DNA from: Bolinopsis microptera
Lineage: Eukaryota > Ctenophora > Tentaculata > Lobata > Bolinopsidae
Reading direction: 5' to 3'
DNA length: 64,000 nt
Assembly (NCBI RefSeq): GCF_026151205.1
Contig: NC_087080.1
Span: forward strand, 11,021,837-11,085,836
Part shown: positions 22,902-33,685 of the stretch, piece after piece
How positions within the stretch are numbered: position 1 is the stretch's first letter
Layout of the letters: the number at the start of each line of letters is the position of its first letter
The notes under the pieces: model-generated
The model's database searches: none
Seen by the model: the letters and a program-made list of their open reading frames with translations, nothing else
What the model was told of the DNA's origin: nothing
Translations under genes and position numbers: made by a program

Positions 22902-25900
22902 TGCCGTTTGCCTCTGACCTTGTTTCTATGACCCAGGTAAACTGGACCACGCTCTGGTAACAGGATCGGCCCCCCATGCCTGGGGTAACGAGGTAGTCAG
23001 GGGGAAGGTTAGCTCCCGTAAAAGTGGAGCCTTGGCTCACACTCTAATCTCCCTAAGCTTTGGGACAAAAGCGTATAGTCATTTATTGGAATTGGTGAAG
23101 AAAGAAGAAATAATACAACGACAGGACATCATCACAAAACCCACTCTTACTGATTAGTAGCAACAAGTGTTCTAGCGGAAGTTGTTACTCACGTGGCCAA
23201 GATGGATAAGTCATTTAACGCTCAAGTGGCGCCCGGCGTTAAGTAGGTGTCTCACTTTGCCTGATGTGCAGGGGACTGCGCATGAGACACCAGCCATTGA
23301 AAAGTTTGATGATGTCTTATAATAACACTAGGGTTAAAGTCCCTACCACTGATTTAGATGTCGGAGGGGACCGGATTGATGACTCTCTCACCCTAAAACT
23401 CCCTAGGAGAGGGGTGACAGATGATATGCCGGCTCCTTCACCCGGCACAAAAAATAACATAAAACAACAAAAAAAGGATGGGGATGCATTGGTTTCTTGT
23501 AGTGAGGTAGCTCTAGTAGGGACATTTAATGTCCGAACTGCTAGAGAAGGTTACAAGCGCCTTGAACTCGTGACTCAGTTTCTGGGGAGTGGCATGGAGA
23601 TCCTTGGGATCCAAGAACATAGGATTGTCCACCAGGAGCCGATCAAGATCGAAAAGTTCAAGGAGGGGGTTAGCTTGGTAACTGTTTCAGCATGGAGGAA
23701 TGGAGCAGGAGCAGCCACTGGTGGAGTGGGCTTTCTGCTGACTAGAAGAGCATACAGCGCAATCAGCCTCATTAAACCCTATGGCTCAAGGGTGCTGACT
23801 AACTCTTTCAACGGAAATCCCAGACTCACAACTATAACTGCCTATAGTCCTACTGAGCCGGCAGCACTAGTTGAAGAAGCGGAGGATTTCCATAACACCC
23901 TTAGACAGGCTATGAATGATGTGCCAGCGCACCACCTGCTGATCACAGAGGGAGATATGAACGCCCGGCTTGGAAAGGAGAGTGAAGAAGATTCCCGTTG
24001 GTACTTTCATACGCGTACCAATCGGAATGGAGAGCTACTGAGAGACACTGCCCTGGAGTGCGATATGGAAATTACCAATATCCGCTTCAGAAAGAAGGTC
24101 AACAAGAGGTGGACCTTCTTATCCGATGGGACACTTAACAAAGGTCAGATTGACTATATCCTCATACGGCGGAAGTGGAAAAACTCATTAAAGAACACTG
24201 AAGTTTACAACACTTTTCAGTCGTTGGGATCTGATCACAGAGTTGTAGTCTGTAAGATCAAAGTTAGCTTTAGGAAAGGACACAGGCCTCCGAAAAAAGT
24301 TAACTATGATTATGGTGCCCTGAAGTCGGATGGTGAGCTTCAAAAAAAGTATGCAATTGAAGTTCGGAATAGATTCTCTGGCCTGGTAGAGGAGGATGAT
24401 GGGGCCACTGAAAGCTATGGGAAGCTTATGGTTGCTATTGAGGCGGCAAACAAGAGCCTTCTGCCAAAGAAGACTCGACAAAAGCAGATTGACCCCTCAA
24501 GTGACCCAAGAGTGGACAGTGCAAGGAGGGGACTGTTCTTGGCCAAGGACCAATACCATCAGGAGCCTTGTGAGGAGAAGAGAGAGGAAGTCGCCACTAA
24601 AAAGGATTTGTTAAAGGCCTGCTACAAAGAGGTAGAGGAGGAGATCCTGAAAGGAAAGATCAGGAAAGTTGAGGATACTGCTGATCGTTGTAAGAACAAG
24701 GAAAGCTGGAAGCTTGTCAACGATATTTCAGGGAGGACAAATCCCAGCTGTGGACTCGTGGAAGGGGGCAGCTCAACAGAACGTCTTGAGAACTGGAGGA
24801 AGCACTTCTCTGGGTTACTTGGACAGCCACCCACAGTCCCTGACGACAGTATTCCGATCAGGAATATACACCCTCCACTGAATATAGAGGATGGCCCGTT
24901 CACCATTGAGGAACTACGTCTTGCCAAAAAGCAGATAGTAGAAGGCAAAGCTTATGGTGATGATGGTATCTCACCTGAAGTGATGAAGAGGGTGGACATC
25001 GATGACGTCATCCTGAAGTTCTGCAACGATGCATTATGTGATGGTCTCATGCCCGATCAATGGAAGCTCAGTAATATTGTTCCTGTGCCAAAGAAAGGGG
25101 ACCTCACTAAGACCGACAACTACAGAGGAATATCTCTGACATCGATAGTCAGTAAAACTCTGAACAAAATGTTGCTGAACAGGATGAAGCCAAGTCTTGA
25201 GGAAGTTTTAAGGGACAACCAGAATGGCTTTAGACCTGGGCGCTCTACAACATCGCACATCCTTGCTCTACGAAGAATTATAGAGGGTGCTAGAGCCAAA
25301 AATCTTAAGGCCACCATGGTTTTCATTGATTTCAAAAAGGCGTTCGATAGTGTGCATAGAGGTTTGCTCATGAAGATATTGAAAGCATATGGCATACCAG
25401 AAGCCATAGTGCGGCTCATTGAGGGTATCTATACGAGCACAAAGGCTAAAGTAGTTACAGCCGATGGTATTACAGAATTTTTTGATATTCTGGCTGGAGT
25501 ACTGCAAGGAGACACTCTTGCCCCGTACTTGTTTATTATCGTGATTGACTATATCATGACAGTGACTATAGACGATGATGACTCGGACTCTGGGTTTACT
25601 CTCAGGCCTGCACGGAGTAGAAGGATTGGTGCCGAGAAGATCGCAGACGTCGAGTTTGCAGATGATGTTGCCCTTATCACTGATAGCATTGAAGGGGCAA
25701 AACTACTCCTGGACAGGCTTGAGAAAGCAGCACTGAGTGTTGGGCTAGCCATGAACGGCTCTAAAACTAAGTTCATGACTCTGAACATGACAGAGGAGGC
25801 GAGTAGTCTTAATAGCTGTTCTGGAAACCAGCTGGAAAAGGTGACAGACTTTGTTTACCTTGGAGCTTGGATAGCAACAACAGAGAGGGAACTGCGGGTC

Positions 25901-26426
25901 AGAAAAGCTAAGGCTTGGGCAGCCTGCCACAAGCTAAAGAAGATGTGGAAGTCTGACCTTAGAAGAGGACTAAAGATCCGTCTATTTGTTGCTACTGTGG
26001 AGTCAATACTTCTTTATGGTTCTGAAACGTGGACGTTGACAGAGCAATTGAAGAAACGCATTGATGGCTGCTACACTAGAATGCTAAGGATGGCACTTAA
26101 TGTGGATTGGAAGCAGTGAAAAACCAACAAAGAAGTCTATGGCAAGCTACCGAGAGCAACCATGAAGATCCAAGAGCGCAGGATGCGACTAGCAGGCCAT
26201 ATCCACCGGCACCCAGAACTAGTCGCAAACCGCTTGCTACTCTGGGAACCAACTCATGGGGTGCGGAGTAGGGGGAGACCAGCCATGACCTATGTTGATA
26301 GCCTACGAGCTGACACGGGTCTCAACGACACTGGAGAAATGGGCGGACTTATGGCGGATAGAGTTTTATGGAGACAGCGCATCAATACTCGGACGCTGAA
26401 GCCGCCTTAAGTCAAGTAAGTAAGTC
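22902..26426 (+). mobile_element. Near full-length RTE LINE inserted in the Helitron helicase
   Basis: The element lies between helicase codons that are continuous on either side (FGGKFLVL on the right, GGDFRQTLPVI on the left, minus strand). It has a GC-richer 5' region of about 360 bases, one long ORF and a short AAGT-type tail (AAGTCAAGTAAGTAAGTC). No clear target duplication is visible; a shared AAGTC may be part of it. It is the most complete LINE in the window and entered after the Helitron. Confidence 0.9.
23264..26410 (+). pseudogene. RTE endonuclease-reverse transcriptase, one in-frame stop
   Basis: A single frame of about 1048 codons starts at ATG 23264. The APE-type endonuclease covers residues 85-345 (GTFNVRTAREGYKRLELVTQ, LGIQEHRIVH, TEGDMNAR, GQIDYILIRRKW, LGSDHRVV). 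The reverse transcriptase covers about 560-860, with VPKKGDLTKTDNYRGISLTS, motif A FIDFKKAFDSV near residue 686 and motif C EFADDVALI near 798. The C-terminal region carries LLWEPTHGVRSRGRPAMTY. A TGA after NVDWKQ (26117-26119) interrupts the frame about 97 codons before the true end. All catalytic motifs are otherwise intact, so inactivation looks recent. An alternative is read-through of the TGA, for which I see no evidence. Confidence 0.88.
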
Positions 26427-27163
26427 AAGAACTAAAAACTTTCCACCGAATGGGACGTCATTTTGACACAAATCACGCAAAAGAATGTCTATCGCAGAGA
26501 GAGCATGGAGTGGTATCATGGAGGCTTCGTCAATAACAATTAGGCTCAACGATCTTAGGTAGTTGGCATGCTTTGAATTACCTGACACATTGCAGGTTGA
26601 TGTATTAAGAATAGGCACTGGGAGCTTAAACAGAGAGTGAATAGTTCTACCAAATCTTAGCAAGGTGCTCGCTATTCCAGTCCATGCACAGGCCGCCACT
26701 CCATGTCCCTCAGCAAGACACATTGATATCAAAGCATTGAACAGATAAGTCTTTCCACAACCACCACTCGCATCAATAAAATAAACACGTGCATTATCTA
26801 AACATGGACGGGGACCGTATTGCCTAACTTCGTGCATAATACTGTCAGATATGAAGGTCTGATCTGATGTTAATGATTCGTACTGACGTTCGGATTCTGG
26901 TTGTTCGAGATCAATATCTACATGTTCTCTATCATCAGATGTGTCTGGATATAAGAGGTCTATGCCGAAGTCAGTGATTTCCAGCCTATAATTTCGTTTT
27001 AAAGCTCTGCGATAAGTCTTAGTGCACTTTGCTCGGCATCAGAGTTGTTTTCGCCGTGCAAGTCGACAAAATCTTCGATCATGTGTTGCTTGAAATCATC
27101 CCATAGTTGTTTGGGATTATTGGGCTGGCAATTAGCTAAAATGGTGACGAACAGGTCTCTCAG
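26412..27163 (-). pseudogene. Helitron helicase, N-terminal half
   Basis: On the minus strand, RDLFVTILANCQPNNPKQLW continues the Rep-helicase linker in a frame different from the upstream ORF. After a second frame change near 27000 comes the helicase proper: FIDASGGCGKTYLFNALI (Walker A), ACAWTGIASTLL, RTIHSLFKLP and LIVIDEASM (Walker B), ending at FGGKFLVL where the RTE begins. Walker A and B residues are complete. The piece pairs with the C-terminal half at 21942-22901. Confidence 0.87.
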
Positions 27164-30100
27164 TTAAACAGGCATCGCTGAGAGGCATGCTTCCTCCATT
27201 GCATCATGCCATTCACTGTCATCCGACAATAAACCTCTTGCCTTACATGAATCACAAAATGTGGCATATTCTTGTCCATTATATTTTTTAAGGTCTTCAT
27301 ATGATTTCGCCCCTCTGACGTGAAGTAATAAAATACGTAAATAGAAACATTCTCGTCGTTTGGGTGATACATAATACATTCTTGTCACAATATTCTGCGC
27401 CTCTGGATCTAATCTGTGCGTCTTACGTGGTGACCACTTTTTAGAACCGTTGTTCCACGTGTAATGTAATGGAATTTCAGTATATAAAAATCTTCGCGCA
27501 TCAGGAAAATCCCGATTTAAACTGAAATATTCTGTCAATTTTGTTTTAGACGATTCCTCCAATACTTCCTCAAAATTTGAATTTTCCCTAAAGACAACGT
27601 TGTGCTCTCTGTGCAGGTGGATATCTAGTCGAATAACAGTGTGGCTCTTTTCACTCAAGGGGAATTCTCTTAATCGCCAACAGGCTTCGGGTGCACTTAG
27701 GTATCTAGTGTCGAGGTAAGTCTTTATTTCATCATAAGTGAGTGGATCAACTTCAACTTGTTCAATGCTCGCGCAGTCATGACCCTTATAAACATACTTA
27801 AATACATATTTGATGGATTGGATGCTCATACATGCCTCGACATTAATGTGGGCCTTGTATTTTCTGAGGAAGTATGGGTTGTATGGAACAACGGAACGGT
27901 TATCTAAAGGTACACCATTCTTCATGTGAAATCTACCATTATTCTGACGTTGATAAAGTGGGTAACCGTTTTCTGCTAGTGTAGTATGTTCGCTAAAATC
28001 TTTGGGAAAATTCTTACTGCATTTACCGTCGACCATGCAAGGGGCACTTGGATTGTTTAGGCCGCAGGGCCCATGCATTAGACAGGTGGTAACTAAACCA
28101 TAGAGCTCTGGATCAAGGTCTTTATCAGGTATTTCTGCAGAAATGAATCTGTCGATATCGCATGGTGTTTGCATATGGTCAACACGGTGTAGCCAAATCA
28201 ATATATGAGCATGCGGTAGGCCACGTTTCTGGAATTCAATCACTTCAACATTGGCCAGCTGCTTACTAAAAGCCTTTTTTAAGTCATCCTTGAGTTGCAA
28301 TAAGTGCAGCCTAAACACAGCAGCCACAATGTCTGGTCGATCGGATGCAGATAAATCAGGGGAGGGAGAGAAAGTCTGGTTATCACCTAAATTATACACA
28401 TCGTTACCTAGATTATTCACTATATCCTCGTGTTTTGGATTGCAAGTGTAAGTGAAAAATAATTGTGGTTTGCCGAATTTTGTACACATTGCCATTGCAT
28501 CTTGATAGTTTTGTTGCATAAATCGTTTGCCTCCAGTGAAAGATGATGGTAAGATAACGGGTTTTCCAGGAAGATGTTCATTGCCTAGCAGTTCAGTTTC
28601 ACGTTCTATCCAATCCAATAGTCCTGAATAGTTCTCTGCACGGAGTTTAACTTGATTGTGTCTCAGGTATTGTAATCTTTCAGATTCTATCCTAATCCAT
28701 ATGTCGACAATAAATTGTTGGAAAAGTTTTCTTGAAAAGTGCAGAGCAGCTAATGGGGTCTTTCTAAATGCTATACGATACTGGTAAAATTTCAAGCGTG
28801 TTACTCTCCGTGTACTATTGGTCTTAAATATATTACAGTGCCAGCCTTTCTCTCCGTTTGGGAACAAAAGTGGATAGGTCATGGGGTCAACATTGCAATT
28901 CATGGGAGATATATTCTGAAGATGGGTTTCAAGTTTTATAGGAAATTGATATCTTAAAAATTGTATATCATTGTGTTCTGAATTAAAATCCATTCTACAT
29001 ATGTTTACGTACTCACTATCATATTTGGCAATTATTGTGTCACTGATCTGGTTTATGTTAGTAATTTTTAGACGTGAGCCAACAGATATTTGTGGGTAAG
29101 CTGCCAGGGGAGCAAGGAGCCTTATACTGCATCCGACTTTCAATTTCAGATCATGTAAAGGTAAATTAGGTAAATCAATATTATGCAGGTAAGCTGAAGA
29201 TAAGTTTGCATTTTGAGATAAAAAAGTGTTCTGGCTCTGGAATGCATAAATAGGGCCTGGCAATCTACTTAGTGCATCAGAGGATGTCGGGTAAACACAA
29301 ATTTCTCGTCTCCCGGGCATGCCATCAGAGTCCCCAACAAATACTGCAGCTACGTCGTCTTCATACGATGGAGTGTTATATCGTCTATTATCAGGTCCCT
29401 CCTTTAAAATCATGCTAATTGAACGTGGTTGTGTACTATTGTCTGTAGCGTATTGTACTTGTTCATATTGATGGACATTCTTGTAATACTGTATGTAAGG
29501 ATTTGGAAGGTCCGTCAAAGTTGTTTGTATCAAGGACATTATATTAGCATTACAGTCAGAATTATTGTTTAGCCGGGCTTGGAGTTGTCCGCTACCTTCC
29601 AGTATGTAAATTTGTGCAAAGCTGGGAGTTGTGCCAGGTTCATTGTGCAAAATGCCAGTTCTATGGTAAGTTTGGCCATGAATTCTATAACAGTAAGGAC
29701 CACGGCCAGGCGGTGAGCTTGATTCTGCTCCAAATGACGCAAAGGAAAAGGCTGAATTAAAACGTCTTATGTATTCCCAAAAGTTGGAAGATCCAGGATG
29801 TTGACCGGCAAACAATTCAAATAAAGGTGATGGAAATGTATCTAACTGGCAACTTTCAGGTAAGCGGGTGTCCCCCTTGCCACAGCAGGCCGACTTCAGT
29901 TTAAGTTCAGATTCGAATAATTGTGCAGAACAATGAGGACATATTTTATCTCTCAGATGTATTGTAAAAGGTTGTGGTGAACTGAGATTATAATTATATC
30001 TACTCGCAAATCCTGTACCAGCCGAATGTGTTCTACGATTAGCGTTCCTTGAATTTGTACGGAGTCGGTCATTATTCAGTCGCTGTGATGTCTCTTCAGG

Positions 30101-30559
30101 GGTCTCGTAGTCAAGTCTAGTATTTATCCTCTCACGCTCAGCTTCCAATCTCTCATTTCTCACGGCAGAATTCTCACGGGCTCGCAGATCACGAGTATAG
30201 TCACGGTCAGCTTCCAATCTCTCATTTCTCACGGCAGAATTCTCACGGGCTCGCAGATCACGAGTATACTCACGGGTAGCTTCCAATCTCTCATTTCTCA
30301 CGGCAGAATTCTCACGGGCTCGCAGATCACGAGTATAGTCACGGTCAGCTTCCAATCTCTCATTTCTCACGGCAGAATTCTCACCGGCACGTATCTCACG
30401 AATTCTTAAACGTTCAGACTCTAATAGGGCATCTCGCTGTGCAGAATTTCTTACCTGGTTTCGACGTTCACGGCTACGCACTCTCTCCCGTTCTCTCTCA
30501 TTGTCAACGGTCTGTTGGTCGGTGTCTATGTCCATTAATTCAACGGGTAAGTTTTCCAT
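27164..30559 (-). CDS. Helitron RepHel, N-terminal 1131 residues
   Basis: The ATG at 30559 opens a frame of 1131 codons. Residues 20-165 are a highly charged coiled-coil-like region with a 23-residue tandem repeat (NSAVRNERLEADRDYTRDL core). A Cys/His segment follows at about 205-235 (ICPHCSAQLFE...CCGKG). The Helitron-like N domain comes next, and then the HUH replication-initiator motif GLPHAHILIWL near residue 780 and the catalytic tyrosine region SIKYVFKYVYKGHD near residue 920. The Rep domain nicks and rejoins single strands in rolling-circle transposition. The frame ends at a stop after CLSAMPV where the family protein continues, so the downstream helicase is out of frame. Start choice: it is the first ATG before the charged repeat, about 490 bases inside the 5' terminus. 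Confidence 0.88.
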   Translation of the reverse strand: MENLPVELMDIDTDQQTVDNERERERVRSRERRNQVRNSAQRDALLESERLRIREIRAGENSAVRNERLEADRDYTRDLRARENSAVRNERLEATREYTRDLRARENSAVRNERLEADRDYTRDLRARENSAVRNERLEAERERINTRLDYETPEETSQRLNNDRLRTNSRNANRRTHSAGTGFASRYNYNLSSPQPFTIHLRDKICPHCSAQLFESELKLKSACCGKGDTRLPESCQLDTFPSPLFELFAGQHPGSSNFWEYIRRFNSAFSFASFGAESSSPPGRGPYCYRIHGQTYHRTGILHNEPGTTPSFAQIYILEGSGQLQARLNNNSDCNANIMSLIQTTLTDLPNPYIQYYKNVHQYEQVQYATDNSTQPRSISMILKEGPDNRRYNTPSYEDDVAAVFVGDSDGMPGRREICVYPTSSDALSRLPGPIYAFQSQNTFLSQNANLSSAYLHNIDLPNLPLHDLKLKVGCSIRLLAPLAAYPQISVGSRLKITNINQISDTIIAKYDSEYVNICRMDFNSEHNDIQFLRYQFPIKLETHLQNISPMNCNVDPMTYPLLFPNGEKGWHCNIFKTNSTRRVTRLKFYQYRIAFRKTPLAALHFSRKLFQQFIVDIWIRIESERLQYLRHNQVKLRAENYSGLLDWIERETELLGNEHLPGKPVILPSSFTGGKRFMQQNYQDAMAMCTKFGKPQLFFTYTCNPKHEDIVNNLGNDVYNLGDNQTFSPSPDLSASDRPDIVAAVFRLHLLQLKDDLKKAFSKQLANVEVIEFQKRGLPHAHILIWLHRVDHMQTPCDIDRFISAEIPDKDLDPELYGLVTTCLMHGPCGLNNPSAPCMVDGKCSKNFPKDFSEHTTLAENGYPLYQRQNNGRFHMKNGVPLDNRSVVPYNPYFLRKYKAHINVEACMSIQSIKYVFKYVYKGHDCASIEQVEVDPLTYDEIKTYLDTRYLSAPEACWRLREFPLSEKSHTVIRLDIHLHREHNVVFRENSNFEEVLEESSKTKLTEYFSLNRDFPDARRFLYTEIPLHYTWNNGSKKWSPRKTHRLDPEAQNIVTRMYYVSPKRRECFYLRILLLHVRGAKSYEDLKKYNGQEYATFCDSCKARGLLSDDSEWHDAMEEACLSAMPV
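30115..30415 (-). repeat. 69-base tandem repeat coding 23-residue units
   Basis: About three and a half near-identical copies of a 69-base unit lie inside the Helitron ORF. Each codes for a charged helix-forming segment built on ENSAVRNERLEA. The copies differ at only a few bases and stay in frame, which implies recent unequal exchange or slippage. Confidence 0.9.
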
Positions 30560-31019
30560 GTGAATAGCAATTTAATGCAAGAACAACAAAATTAAAATAT
30601 CACAATACGGTTTAGAACGGAGAGTAGTAGTAGGTGAGTACAGTTGAAGATGTCACGTAGTCGTAGACAGCGATGTATTACTATCGATTTTATAGAAGGG
30701 ATAGCTTTCACCGGAAGTTAATGTAGTTCGGAGATGAAAAGATTTGAGAAGTGCTGTTTGAAAGTTTGTTAAAATGTCGGACGCGTTATGTTAGTCGAAA
30801 TTACACTTAAGAAATGCGCTGAAATGAAGTAAAAATTGTTAAAAGGTCAGAGTTTTAGCGCGGCTGCGCACGCGATAATTGTCACACGTGCAACATTAAA
30901 ATGTTACCTTGTCCGACCAAGCGACCATGGCAACGTTTAATGTTTAATGTCATTGGATTTGTTTAATGTCATTGGATTTGTTTAACTAATTTGCACGTGG
31001 GCGGTCGTACAGACATACA

Positions 31020-31051
31020 GACAAAAAGAATTTTCTGAATTATAGTAGAGA
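31020..31051 (-). other. Helitron 5' terminus
   Basis: The minus strand begins TCTCTACTATAATTCAGAAA and continues into a TTTTTGTCTGTATGTCTGT stretch, matching the AT-rich then GTCTG-type start known for many animal Helitrons. The base outside is A, as required. Confidence 0.8.
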
Positions 31052-31062
31052 TTATTAATTTG

Positions 31063-31405
31063 ACCAAAACCCATAATCATGGGTAGAGTGTACCGCTGCC
31101 AGTGTCTCTCTTTTCCAAACAAAAGGAAATGATATTAATTTGACGAACCGTCCGCTAATGCAAATTGATACCGAGAATGAAATCGGTCGCTCGCTTTTCC
31201 CATTCATTCACGGCTTACGAATTGTAATAAAGCTTATTAAATGGAAAAAGCGAGCGACCGATTTCATTCTCGGCAGTGGCGTAACGAAAGGCCCTGGTAT
31301 CAATTTGCATTAGCGGACGGTTCCTCAAATTAATATCATTTCCTTTTGTTTGGAAAAGAGAGACACTAGCAGCGGTACACTCTACCCATGATTATGGGTT
31401 TTGGT
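31063..31405. mobile_element. Element B, copy 1: palindromic MITE-like repeat
   Basis: Long inverted arms begin ACCAAAACCCATAATCATGG and end with the complement. Most of the 343 bases pair (about 150 bases each side), around a short centre near 31230. The first bases contain a small hairpin (ACCCAT-AATC-ATGGGT). No coding capacity. A second copy flanks the large fold-back at 34216-37624. Confidence 0.75.
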
Positions 31406-32335
31406 CAAATATCATCTCTTTTTGATTATAATGTCAGGATAATTTACACAGTCGAAACTTCATTAATAAGGAGGTAATTTCAACGATTTCGAAATTCTGC
31501 CTTTGAAAACGTTTCCTTGTGTTTAGGTAGGTATATCTGTCGATAACCGACTGAATATTGCACTTTTTACTCATTCAAGTTGGCATTAAATTCATATATA
31601 ATGCCATTTAAATATCGTGGAAAGCAGAATATATTCGAAATCACGAATGAGCAAAATTCTCACCTTTCGCACGTGCACACTTTGAGCGGACGTTGCGTGC
31701 GCATACAATATTGAATCACCGTAAATTTTTGTATAGTGGTATTTTATATATAGTTTGATAAGCATGCAAAATTTTCAGTGATTTTAGCTATTTTAAATCA
31801 ATTTGGGCGTGTCCCCACGTGTGCAACTTTTCGATTTTTAACTTTAAAACTAGCTTATAACACAATTTACACCTTTAAGAAGCAAAATTGAGCTCCACAA
31901 CCCAAGGGATGGCCCAACACCAGAGAATACTAATAAAAAAAGCACTAACTTCAATAGCAAAAAAATGCACTAACTTCAATAGCAAATATCTTTATGAAGG
32001 AGCAAGGTAGGAATCTTTTCCGGTAGATTTTCGGAATGCTTGAACAATTATCTAAGGTGAAAATGTCCTCAGATTTTGAATAAAATAACTCCTTAATGGT
32101 GTAAAATCGATTTGAAAATTTCTTACTTTGTCAAAAATCAAGTTTTAAAAACACTTAATTTGATGACGTCATCAAGTGATGATGATGACGTTAAATTATT
32201 TTTCAATACAATGTAAACTAAAGCTTAAACGATTATCTTTAAAACCTGTGGTTCGAGATGACTGTATCGTTTATACTTTTGAATCTACGGACACTTAAAT
32301 GTAGGCTACAATTGACTGCCAAAGCGTCTATACAT
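31406..32335 (+). repeat. Element A, copy 1
   Basis: About 930 bases match 37625-38656 in the same orientation and 43580-44534 in reverse. Landmarks are TTCGCACGTGCA, GGGCGTGTCCCCACGTGTGC, TGATGACGTCATCAAG and the end TTGACTGCCAAAGCGTCTAT. It always adjoins element B where B is present. No ORF is conserved among the copies, so it is non-coding. Confidence 0.8.
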
Positions 32336-32340
32336 ACATA

Positions 32341-33685
32341 TCTATACTATAATTTAAACTTGACGAAATTTCCCCGGCAACGGGGACATAGAAGAAAAAA
32401 ACACCGAAAATCGACCTCAAAATGACCCTCTGGTGAAATCAAACCCAGCTCGCAAATGGAGTTGAAACCTTGCCATTTTTAGCAGGGTTGTAGAAAAAGG
32501 ATAGGAATAGGCTATAGCATTCTTAGAATTTTGATTTAGGCTTTAGATTTTTTATAATTAACGTCGGAAGTGAGGTAAAATAACCGTTAGAATAATGTCG
32601 TTATTTTAGCAAAGGTTTACTGCGCTGTTGCGTAGCAACGTTAAAATGCACGTGCGCGAGCAAGGACATCTTAACTACGCGCGTTGTTATGCTGTATTAG
32701 TGCTTTTCATGCAACAAGTAAAACAAATCCTTTATGTCATGTTTCCAGGGTTTGGACTGGAATTTCCCGCTTAAAGAACCTCCATCACGTTACATTACAT
32801 AATTTTCTCAATAAATGTAATAGATTTGTAGTGTTGTAATTAGTTTAAAACTACGTCATAATTTCAAAACTAGCTCACATTTACGCTCACGCTATGACTT
32901 ATATTCATAACTTTGGTTGTGATTGGTATTTTTTGATGCGGTAAAAAGTATCGTTTTGGGAATCCGAATACTAACAACGCTGTCGCCATTGTTAGATAAA
33001 TTCCATTATGTCTACAGTATAACAGAGCTATATGATGAAGAGAAATTAAAACATAACTGATTTTTAAAATTTCCTCGAACAAAGCTTTGTCAAGAACACA
33101 CGATCCTAAGGATATCTTGGTGCTGTCAAGTCGGGGCAATATTGCAAAGAATCCCGTGTTCAAGGATTGTCTTCATAACTAGCTATTACTTATTTTCATA
33201 GCAATCAATTTTCATATAATAATTTCATATAATGATAATAATTTTGAATTAACGTTTTGTCAACCTACGTAAATATCCATTTATTAACCTATTTGATTTA
33301 GGATCTAAAGTCATTTGATAGATTATGTCATTTTACCAATTTCATTCAGCACAAATTTCCTTTTTTATTTATCACAATTCTTTCATACGTAAAAACTTCA
33401 ATTTGAACAGATCTATCAAATGAGACGATGAGGGACCTGACATTTACCGAAATGATTCAAATGTGTAATTCATATATTTTCAGTGAAGCAGGGTTCGGGA
33501 ACTAAAGCATATTTGTTGGATTGTTTGACCATTGACTAGCGATGACCGATAAATTCGAACGATAAATTCGCTCCCTTATAGTGTCCTTTAATAAAATTTT
33601 CGACTACAGCGGATTTCAACGCGCGGTGTTATGATGTATGCTACGTCAGAATTTCACAACTAGCTCACATTTACCCTCATGACAC
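32341..33685 (+). mobile_element. Second Helitron, 5' terminus and body (3' end not found)
   Basis: A-TCTATACTATAATTTAAACT at 32341 has the form of a Helitron 5' start and resembles the start of the larger Helitron. The body at about 33310-33520 matches the 3' part of that Helitron (20290-20540, inverted), as expected for a related non-autonomous copy on the plus strand. No terminal hairpin-CTAG is seen before element O begins at 33686. A C-rich hairpin (CCCCGGCAACGGGG) lies close to the 5' end. No coding capacity. Confidence 0.5.

Larger units (their letters stand above)
19647..31051 (-). mobile_element. Autonomous-type Helitron with both termini, now decayed
   Basis: On the minus strand the element begins TCTCTACTATAATTC... 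at 31051 and ends with a hairpin CCCTGTG-AC-CACGGG followed by TTTTCTAG at 19647. The flanking bases are A and T, which is the Helitron rule of A-TC...CTAG-T with no target duplication. Inside are a Rep N-terminal ORF and a Pif1-type helicase. The helicase is interrupted by an RTE LINE at 22902-26426, and a TIR-bearing repeat sits at 21438-21773. Without the RTE and that repeat, the Helitron would be about 7.5 kb. Frame changes show the copy can no longer act. Confidence 0.88.

Noticed and set aside
24188-25930. Several minus-strand ORFs of 60-108 codons
   Set aside because: Antisense shadows of the RTE coding region.
30115-30415. Regular 69-base repeats considered as a CRISPR-like array
   Set aside because: Units are contiguous with no variable spacers, code in frame inside a Helitron ORF, and the genome is eukaryotic.
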